A stretch of DNA of 19,921 nucleotides from Mycobacterium sp. (GTDB taxonomy: Bacteria > Actinomycetota > Actinomycetes > Mycobacteriales > Mycobacteriaceae): assembly GCA_029256565.1 (NCBI GenBank), contig JAQSXQ010000004.1, positions 1-19,921 on the forward strand. Direction: 5' to 3'. The stretch's first letter is position 1, and the number at the start of each line of letters is the position of its first letter. The notes under the pieces were generated by a model. That model saw nothing but the letters and a program-made list of their open reading frames with translations. It searched no databases and was not told where the DNA came from. This document shows positions 7,678 through 13,530 of the stretch, piece after piece. A program made the translations under genes and the position numbers.

Positions 7678-7683
7678 AATGTA
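7678..7683 (-). promoter_or_regulatory. Candidate -10 for the secreted two-domain protein
   Basis: On the minus strand TACATT lies 8 bases before the ATG at 7669. This spacing would give a leaderless or nearly leaderless message. No ribosome binding site is seen. Confidence 0.35.
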
Positions 7684-7769
7684 GGCGATGCCGAGCGCCA
7701 GCCCGAATTCTCGAAGAACGCGTAGTCCTACTCGTGGGCATCGCCGCGCCGGCCCGGCATGCTGATGTC

Positions 7770-9104
7770 ATGGCCTTCACCAAGCCCGCGTCGGACGTAC
7801 CCGAAGTCGCCGGCGAGACGAACCCGGGACGCGACCGCGCAGTGGACGTCGCCCGACTGGGCGCGCTGGTGGTCGTCATGTTCGGGCACTGCGCGCTGCT
7901 GCTCGCGACCATCGACACCCGCGGGCTTCGCATCGGGAACCTGCTCGGCGAGATACCCGATCTCGCCCCCCTGACGTGGGTCGCGCAGATCATGCCGCTG
8001 TTCTTCCTCGCGGGTGGCGCCGCGGGCGCCTACGGTTGGCGGCCCGGCACGCCCTGGGGTGCCTGGCTCTTCACCCGCGCCCAACGCCTGTGCCGACCGG
8101 CGTTCTGGTACCTGGCGGCCTGGACGGTTGGGGTGCTCGTCGTCCGCGTCGTGCTCGGACCGGCGTCCGCGGCGGGCATCGGGCGCGAATCGGTGGCGCT
8201 GCTGTGGTTCCTCGGCGTCTACCTGGTCGCCCTGGCGTTCGTACCGGCGCTGATGCGCCTCGCATCGTGGCGCGGCGTCGCCGCCGTGGTCGTGGGTCTC
8301 ATCGCCGCCGCAGCGGTCGTCGACGGGATCCGCATCGCGGTCGGCACACCGTGGGCCGGCGCGGCCAACCTGCTGATCGTCTGGCTGATCCCCGTGGTCA
8401 TCGGCGTTGGCTACGCCAAGAAGTTGGTGCTGCCGCGCCCGGCGCTGGTGGTGGCGGCCGCCGCTCTGGCCGCCCAGGTGGTCGTCGCGCTGGCGGGACC
8501 ATACGAGGTGGCCCTCGTGGTGACCGGCGCCGAGCGCATGTCGAACGTGTCACCTCCCACGCTCCTGCTCGCGCTGCACTGCACCTGGATGTCCTGCGCC
8601 TTCGTCGCCGCGTCCGGCCCGATCCGGCGATGGGCGAGCCGGCCGCGGGTCTGGCGGGTGGTCGCCACGGGCAACGGCGGAGCGATGACCATCTACCTCT
8701 GGCACATTCCGGCGATCGCCGCCGCCACCTTCGCGCTACACGCCGTCGGCCTCGACGCCTACGAGGTCGACGCGCCAGGTTTCTGGGGGATGCTGGCCTT
8801 GCGGGCCGTGGTGTTCTCGGTCGTCATGGCGGCCGCGTTCTGGCTGCTCTCGCCGCTGGAACACCGCCGATTGCCGTGGTGGGACGCCACCGGCAGCGCA
8901 ACCGGCGTCAGGTCGACCGTCGGCGGTGCGCTGGTGTGCGTGGCGGGTGTCGCGCTGGTGCTGATGGCGAAGAACGGGCTGACCGGCGTCGACGGCTGGG
9001 CCTCGCTGGGGTGCTTCCTCGCGGCAGCGGCAGCGGCACGGGTCAGCATCGGGTCGTCGGCGACTCAGGACTCCAGCCGCGCCCGCACCGCAGCCAGCCG
9101 CTGA
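7770..9104 (+). CDS. Acyltransferase-3 family membrane protein
   Basis: This encodes 444 residues with about ten or more helices, of the acyltransferase-3 type (OafB/NodX-like), which transfers acetyl or other acyl groups to sugars or lipids at the membrane. The diagnostic N-terminal R-x10-H motif is present: Arg29 in ARLGALVVVMFGH and His40. RDRAVDVARL just before it is also typical. Central parts include AQRLCRPAFWYL near 104-115 and MTIYLWHIP near 306-314, both common in the family. The ATG at 7770 is preferred over the GTG at 7734; CATGCT six bases before it may be a weak leaderless-type -10. The acceptor substrate is unknown. The gene overlaps the end of the convergent scn operon by 40 bases. 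Confidence 0.8.
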   Translation: MAFTKPASDVPEVAGETNPGRDRAVDVARLGALVVVMFGHCALLLATIDTRGLRIGNLLGEIPDLAPLTWVAQIMPLFFLAGGAAGAYGWRPGTPWGAWLFTRAQRLCRPAFWYLAAWTVGVLVVRVVLGPASAAGIGRESVALLWFLGVYLVALAFVPALMRLASWRGVAAVVVGLIAAAAVVDGIRIAVGTPWAGAANLLIVWLIPVVIGVGYAKKLVLPRPALVVAAAALAAQVVVALAGPYEVALVVTGAERMSNVSPPTLLLALHCTWMSCAFVAASGPIRRWASRPRVWRVVATGNGGAMTIYLWHIPAIAAATFALHAVGLDAYEVDAPGFWGMLALRAVVFSVVMAAAFWLLSPLEHRRLPWWDATGSATGVRSTVGGALVCVAGVALVLMAKNGLTGVDGWASLGCFLAAAAAARVSIGSSATQDSSRARTAASR

Positions 9105-9430
9105 CGGAGTTCCGGCTCGGTGATGATCCCGCGGACCATCAGCGAGTGGGCCAGCGACATCAACTGGCTCTCCGGATAGGGCAACGCGGCGTACACGCTC
9201 GCCGACAGCGCATCCTCCTCGTCGCGGCGCTGGGTGAAGTCGGGAGCGACCGATCCGCACGACGCCTGGTCGAGGGCATCGCAGAGCCCGTCGAGACTGG
9301 TCTTCCACGGCGGTACCGGATTCTCGACGCCGTACTTGGCCGCCATCTTCGGCCACACCTGGTCGCGCTCGACGATGCGCTGCAACGTCTCGCTCTCGAC
9401 GGGCCCGATCTCGCGGGAAGTGCTCACCAT
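9065..9430 (-). CDS. Small accessory protein of the thiocyanate hydrolase operon, P15K-activator-like by position
   Basis: This encodes 121 residues, the last gene of a minus-strand operon and 12 bases after scnC. In Thiobacillus thioparus the gene just after scnC encodes P15K, an activator that helps load cobalt into thiocyanate hydrolase, and nitrile hydratase operons have a similar small activator. This product has a comparable size. Its C-terminal helix (SQLMSLAHSLMVRGIITEPE near 88-107) resembles helices of the nitrile hydratase beta/activator fold. Other landmarks are ERDQVWPKMAAKYGVENPVP (21-40) and PPWKTSLDGL. There are two cysteines (50 and 58). The activator role is inferred from context, not read from a known motif; a third structural subunit is the main alternative. 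Its 3' end overlaps the convergent acyltransferase gene. Confidence 0.65.
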   Translation of the reverse strand: MVSTSREIGPVESETLQRIVERDQVWPKMAAKYGVENPVPPWKTSLDGLCDALDQASCGSVAPDFTQRRDEEDALSASVYAALPYPESQLMSLAHSLMVRGIITEPELRQRLAAVRARLES

Positions 9431-9442
9431 TGCTCCCGGCGG

Positions 9443-10150
9443 TCAGTCGGCGGCGGGGTGGACGGCGGGCCGGGTGTCGACGATCACGTTGGACGTGACG
9501 CCGGGCTTCGGCAGGGCGACGCCGATGAGACTGTCCCGGGTGACGATCTCGGCGAGCTGGTCCTCGGTCCAGCCGTCGGTGCCGTCGGGACGCATCGGCA
9601 TCACCATGAAGCGGTGCTTCTGATTCGAGTCCTGCACGCGCACCTCGACGTCGTCGGGCAGGTAGAGACCGAACTCGGCGAGCACCTGCCGCGGCCACCG
9701 GACGAGACGGCGGCGGTAGTTCGGCGTGCGGTACCACTCCGGCGAGTTGCCGAGGATGGGCCGCGGATAGCACGAACACAGCGCGCAGACGATGACGTTG
9801 TGCACCGTTGGGGTGTCCGCCAGGATCGAGAACGCCGTGAAGTCGCTGGGCGTGCCGAAGCCGGTCGGCTCCATCCAGTCGACCCCCACCTCCTTGCTGG
9901 CCGTCATCGGCTCGGCAAGGGCGAGGGCCTTGAAATCCGGGTCGAGCCACGCGCGGGCGACCAGCCGGGCGGCCGGTGCAGGCCCGATCTGCTCGGCGAA
10001 CTCGGTGAAACGACGGTGCTCGTCGGCGGTGAAGATGCCCTTCTCGATGCACAGCTCGCGCAGCGCGATCTCGAGCACTTCGAAGTCGGTGATCTCGTCG
10101 ACCATCGGTTTCACGGTGCGGTCGTGGTCGTGGTCGTGATCGTGGGTCAC
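9443..10150 (-). CDS. scnC: Thiocyanate hydrolase gamma subunit-like / nitrile hydratase alpha-family metalloenzyme subunit
   Basis: This 235-residue subunit carries the non-corrin metal site of the nitrile hydratase/thiocyanate hydrolase family. The metal claw is VCALCSCY with Cys122, Cys125 and Cys127; the final Tyr is typical of cobalt enzymes. Downstream SPEWYRTPNYRRRLVRWPRQ and TDGWTEDQLAEIVTRDSLIG closely fit ScnC of thiocyanate hydrolase, which converts thiocyanate to carbonyl sulfide and ammonia. The Thr or Ser usually at claw position 3 is Ala here. The GTG at 10150 is chosen because GAGGAGGG sits just upstream (10161-10154) and because it retains an N-terminal HDHDHDHD tract that could bind metal. 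The upstream gene is the ScnB-ScnA fusion (29-base gap). A nitrile hydratase activity cannot be excluded from sequence alone. Confidence 0.85.
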   Translation of the reverse strand: MTHDHDHDHDRTVKPMVDEITDFEVLEIALRELCIEKGIFTADEHRRFTEFAEQIGPAPAARLVARAWLDPDFKALALAEPMTASKEVGVDWMEPTGFGTPSDFTAFSILADTPTVHNVIVCALCSCYPRPILGNSPEWYRTPNYRRRLVRWPRQVLAEFGLYLPDDVEVRVQDSNQKHRFMVMPMRPDGTDGWTEDQLAEIVTRDSLIGVALPKPGVTSNVIVDTRPAVHPAAD

Positions 10151-10153
10151 GTG

Positions 10154-10161
10154 CCCTCCTC
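10154..10161 (-). promoter_or_regulatory. Ribosome binding site that sets the scnC start
   Basis: GAGGAGGG on the minus strand lies 3 bases before the GTG at 10150. It supports a GTG start that includes the His/Asp tract rather than the in-frame ATG at codon 16. Confidence 0.6.
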
Positions 10162-10179
10162 GGTGTCGCGGTGGCGCGC

Positions 10180-11016
10180 TCAGGCCGGCCGCAGCCAGCG
10201 TTCGGGAATCTCGGTGCGCAGGGAGTCGGTGGCGGTGCCGGTGTAGCCGTGCCACAGGTCGGCCATGGTGAAGCGCACGACGTAGAACCACTCGGGCTCG
10301 GCGTCGGGGCGGTCCCACGTCTCGTCCTCGGCTGCCGGGCTCTCGTAGGCGACCGCCGCGATCTCGCCGGTGGCGCCGCGGACGTACTCCGGGGTGCGGG
10401 TGTAGAACAGCACCGGCAGTTCGCGTACGACGACGGCGTCGCCGACGGCGAAGCGGGGTTCACCGGCCTTGCCTGCGTAGACCTGCGGGTCGCCCTTGCC
10501 GACGGCGTGCAGGTGGTGTGCGTTGCGCTTCACCGCCGAACCGTCGCCCTCGAACTTGGGTAGGGCCTCGGGGCGTTGCCCATCGAGCCCGCCTGCATAG
10601 CGGTCGGCCACCTCGGCCATGCGTTCGCTCAGCTCGGTCAACCCGATGTGATGCTTCTCGACGAGGATCCGCGCCACCGAGAGCAGCCAGCGCCCGTAGT
10701 ACGGCAGGCCCAGATAGGCCGCGCGGCCCACGTCGACGTTGCCCATCCGCCGGCGCTCCTCGGAGAGCCAGATGCCACGCCAGGCCAGCACCTCGCAGAT
10801 GACGTAGGTCATGTGCTCCCACAGCTCGTACTGCTTGTTCTCGTACTTCATGGGAGCGTCGGGTTCCCCGCCGACGTCGTGTACCGGCTTGAGGTATGCG
10901 GTGAGCCGTGCGTGGTCCAGCAGATCGGGCGTGGGGGCGTCCGGGAGTTCGGGGTACGAAGACTGAAGACGGGCGACCAGGTCGAGTTGAGCGGCACGTT
11001 CTGCGGCAGTACTCAT
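10180..11016 (-). CDS. scnB/scnA: Fused thiocyanate hydrolase beta-alpha (ScnB-ScnA) subunit; nitrile hydratase beta-like
   Basis: This 278-residue protein joins two parts that are separate chains in Thiobacillus thiocyanate hydrolase. Residues 1 to about 130 match ScnB, with VHDVGGEPD (45-53), ELWEHMTYVICEVLAWRGIW (64-83) and YLGLPYYGRWLL (101-112). Residues from about 150 match ScnA: KGDPQVYAGKAG, then an SH3-like barrel with LFYTRTPEYVRGATG near 193-207, YESPAAEDE and a C-terminal TEIPERWL. The join is a hydrophilic segment near 131-160. The order gives the layout of an ordinary nitrile hydratase beta subunit with an N-terminal extension of about 40 residues. The subunit would pair with ScnC to form the active centre. 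I chose the ATG at 11016, preceded by GGGGA (11025-11021). It is the first gene of the operon and diverges from tex. Confidence 0.82.
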   Translation of the reverse strand: MSTAAERAAQLDLVARLQSSYPELPDAPTPDLLDHARLTAYLKPVHDVGGEPDAPMKYENKQYELWEHMTYVICEVLAWRGIWLSEERRRMGNVDVGRAAYLGLPYYGRWLLSVARILVEKHHIGLTELSERMAEVADRYAGGLDGQRPEALPKFEGDGSAVKRNAHHLHAVGKGDPQVYAGKAGEPRFAVGDAVVVRELPVLFYTRTPEYVRGATGEIAAVAYESPAAEDETWDRPDAEPEWFYVVRFTMADLWHGYTGTATDSLRTEIPERWLRPA

Positions 11017-11044
11017 GGCGTCCCCGGCCTCTCCCCGTCGCTTC

Positions 11045-11075
11045 GCTAGCCCCGGGTGTTCGAACACTGGCTAGC
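11045..11075 (-). promoter_or_regulatory. Nested palindrome at the start of the scn transcript: operator or 5' stem-loop
   Basis: The outer arms are GCTAGCC (11045-11051) and GGCTAGC (11069-11075). Inside lies the perfect 12-base palindrome GTGTTCGAACAC (11056-11067). The predicted transcription start, 7 bases after the -10 at 11087-11082, falls on the outer edge at 11075. The element could be a repressor site or fold at the very 5' end of the mRNA, ahead of the ribosome binding site. Confidence 0.5.
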
Positions 11076-11081
11076 GGGCCA

Positions 11082-11087
11082 AATCTA
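11082..11087 (-). promoter_or_regulatory. Candidate -10 of the scn operon
   Basis: On the minus strand TAGATT fits TANNNT and lies in a short AT-rich stretch in the scn/tex gap. The predicted leader is about 59 bases. No clear -35 is seen. Confidence 0.4.
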
Positions 11088-11157
11088 GATCAATCGAGGC
11101 CGAGGCGACGGGAATCGGCCGAATCCGTGCCCGCGCGGACCCGTCGGAGCCGTTCGG

Positions 11158-11163
11158 TAGGGT
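11158..11163 (+). promoter_or_regulatory. Candidate -10 for a leaderless tex transcript
   Basis: TAGGGT is followed by exactly six bases and the GTG at 11170, so the message would begin at the start codon. There is no Shine-Dalgarno sequence. Confidence 0.5.
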
Positions 11164-11169
11164 CGCCGC

Positions 11170-13527
11170 GTGACTTCGACCCCGCCCGTCAAGACCGTAA
11201 ACGCCCGTCTCGCTGCGGAACTCGCAGTGGGGGAGGCCCAGGTGGCAGCCGCGGTCCGGCTGCTCGACGAGGGTTCCACCGTCCCGTTCATCGCGCGCTA
11301 CCGCAAGGAGGCCACGGGCAGCCTCGACGACGGCCAGCTGCGCACGCTGGAGGAACGTCTGGGCTATCTGCGGGAACTCGACGCCCGCCGGGTGGCGGTG
11401 CTGGCATCGATCGAGGAGCAGGGCAAGCTCACCGACGAGCTGCGGACGGCGCTGCTGACTGCCGACACCAAGTCGCGGGTCGAGGACATCTACCTGCCCT
11501 ACAAGCAGAAGCGCAGGACGAAGGCACAGATCGCACGGGAAGCCGGTCTCGAGCCGCTGGCCGACCGCCTGCTCGCCGACCCGACGCTGGTTCCGAACGA
11601 CGTGGCGGCGGAATTCCTCAACGACGACGTGGCCGACGCCGCGGCTGCGCTCGACGGGGCGCGGCAGATCGTCATCGAGCGCGCGGCCGAGAACGCCGAG
11701 CTGGTCGGTGCGGTCCGCGCGAAGTTCTGGGCGGACGGCACGTTGCGCACGGCGCCGTCGTCGGAGGAGGTGGGTAGGAGCGCCGCGGCGCAGAAGTTCC
11801 GTGACTACTTCGACTACTCCGAGCCGTTGGAGAAGATGCCGTCACACCGCGTGCTCGCCGTGATGCGCGGCGAGAAGGAACAGGTGCTGGCGCTGACGTT
11901 CGACGGCGGCGACGACGAGCCGTACCAGGTGCTGGTCGCCCAGGCGCTCGGCGTCGACCTCAGTGCGCCGGGCGCCGCGACACCGTGGCTGGCCACCACC
12001 GTCCGCTTCGCGTGGCGGGTCAAGCTCATGGTCTCGGCCTCGGTCGACGCCCGGATCAAGCTGCGGCAGCGAGCCGAGAAGGACGCGGTGACGGTCTTCG
12101 CCCGCAACCTGAAGGACCTGCTGCTCGCCGCGCCGGCAGGCACCCGCACGACGCTGGGTCTGGACCCCGGTTTCCGGACCGGAGTCAAGGTCGCCGTCGT
12201 CGACGGCACCGGCAAGGTGGTCGACACCTGCGCGGTCTTCCCACACCAGCCGCAGAAGCAGTGGGACGCCGCGAAGGCGACGCTCGCCGCGCTCGTCGCG
12301 CGCCACGGCGTCGAGCTGATCGCCATCGGCAACGGCACGGCGTCGCGCGAGACCGACGCGCTGGCAACCGAACTCATCGCCGACATCCGGTCGGCCGGCG
12401 CCACTGCGCCCGCGAAGGCCATCGTCAGCGAGGCCGGAGCGTCGGTGTACTCCGCATCGTCATATGCCGCTCACGAACTGCCCGACCTCGACGTCACCAT
12501 CCGCGGAGCGGTGTCGATCGCACGCCGCCTGCAGGACCCGCTCGCCGAACTCGTCAAGATCGATCCGAAGTCCATCGGCGTCGGCCAGTATCAGCACGAC
12601 GTGACGCCCGGCATCCTGGCCCGCAGCCTCGACGCGGTCGTCGAGGACGCCGTGAACGCAGTCGGAGTCGACCTCAACACCGCGTCGGTGCCGCTGCTGG
12701 CACGCGTCTCCGGCGTGACGGACAACCTGGCCGAGGCCATCGTCGCGCACCGGGAGAAGGCCGGGCGATTCGACAGCCGCAAGGCGCTGCTGAAGGTTCC
12801 GCGACTGGGGCCCAAGGCATTCGAGCAGTGCGCGGGCTTCCTGCGCATCAACGGCGGCACCGACCCCCTCGACGCCTCGGGCGTGCACCCCGAGGCCTAC
12901 CCGGTGGTGCGGCGGATCCTGGACCGCTCGGGCGTGACGCTCGCCGAACTGATCGGCGACGAGCGGTCGCTGCGGTCGCTGCGGCCCGCCGACTTCGCCG
13001 ACGACCGCTTCGGCATCCCCACGGTGACCGACATCCTCGCCGAACTCGAGAAGCCCGGACGCGACCCGCGGCCGGCGTTCACCACGGCCACCTTCGCGGC
13101 GGGCGTGGAGAAGGTGTCCGACCTCAAGCCGGGAATGATCCTCGAAGGCGTGGTGACCAACGTCGCGGCCTTCGGCGCGTTCGTCGACGTGGGCGTGCAC
13201 CAGGACGGCCTCGTGCACGTCTCGGCGATGTCCGACCGCTACGTCTCCGACCCGCACGAAGTGGTCAAGTCGGGTCAGGTGGTCAAGGTCAAGGTCCTCG
13301 AGGTGGACGTCGACCGGCAACGCATCGGCTTGAGCCTGCGACTCAACGACACCCCCCAGCGCGACCAGGGCAACCGCCCCGACCGCGGTGGTCAGCCTCG
13401 TCGCGACCGGCCGCAGGCCGCGGGGGAGCGCCGTAACCCGAAGGCGGGCAACGACGCTCGCAAGAGTGCGCCCGCCGCGTCGGGGGCAATGGCCCAGGCG
13501 CTGCGCGACGCCGGCTTCGGCCGGTGA
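11170..13527 (+). CDS. tex: Tex-family RNA-binding transcription accessory protein
   Basis: This is a 785-residue cytoplasmic nucleic-acid-binding protein of the Tex family, related to eukaryotic Spt6 and linked to transcription and stress responses. The domain order is as expected. An N-terminal helical region (about 1-190) includes GSTVPFIARYRKEATGSLDD, the family signature near 34-53. A YqgF/RNase H-like domain starts at TTLGLDPGFRTGVKVAV (about 326). A helix-hairpin-helix region (about 490-570) includes LLARVSGVTDNLAEAIVAHR. An S1 domain (about 650-728) has GMILEGVVTNVAAFGAFVDV. The last 55 residues are basic, Gly- and Pro-rich and likely disordered. The GTG at 11170 is supported by the leaderless-type -10 six bases before it. 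It converges with mmpL, with 3 bases between the stop codons. Confidence 0.95.
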   Translation: MTSTPPVKTVNARLAAELAVGEAQVAAAVRLLDEGSTVPFIARYRKEATGSLDDGQLRTLEERLGYLRELDARRVAVLASIEEQGKLTDELRTALLTADTKSRVEDIYLPYKQKRRTKAQIAREAGLEPLADRLLADPTLVPNDVAAEFLNDDVADAAAALDGARQIVIERAAENAELVGAVRAKFWADGTLRTAPSSEEVGRSAAAQKFRDYFDYSEPLEKMPSHRVLAVMRGEKEQVLALTFDGGDDEPYQVLVAQALGVDLSAPGAATPWLATTVRFAWRVKLMVSASVDARIKLRQRAEKDAVTVFARNLKDLLLAAPAGTRTTLGLDPGFRTGVKVAVVDGTGKVVDTCAVFPHQPQKQWDAAKATLAALVARHGVELIAIGNGTASRETDALATELIADIRSAGATAPAKAIVSEAGASVYSASSYAAHELPDLDVTIRGAVSIARRLQDPLAELVKIDPKSIGVGQYQHDVTPGILARSLDAVVEDAVNAVGVDLNTASVPLLARVSGVTDNLAEAIVAHREKAGRFDSRKALLKVPRLGPKAFEQCAGFLRINGGTDPLDASGVHPEAYPVVRRILDRSGVTLAELIGDERSLRSLRPADFADDRFGIPTVTDILAELEKPGRDPRPAFTTATFAAGVEKVSDLKPGMILEGVVTNVAAFGAFVDVGVHQDGLVHVSAMSDRYVSDPHEVVKSGQVVKVKVLEVDVDRQRIGLSLRLNDTPQRDQGNRPDRGGQPRRDRPQAAGERRNPKAGNDARKSAPAASGAMAQALRDAGFGR

Positions 13528-13530
13528 CCG

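Noticed and set aside
10121..10150. Short tandem repeat at the start of scnC as a satellite or CRISPR-like array
   Set aside because: It is a coding run of alternating His and Asp codons, a feature also known at the N-terminus of some nitrile hydratase alpha subunits.
11056..11067. GTGTTCGAACAC as a mycobacterial LexA (SOS) box
   Set aside because: The SOS box has GAAC and GTTC as outward halves with four bases between; here the order is reversed and there is no spacer.
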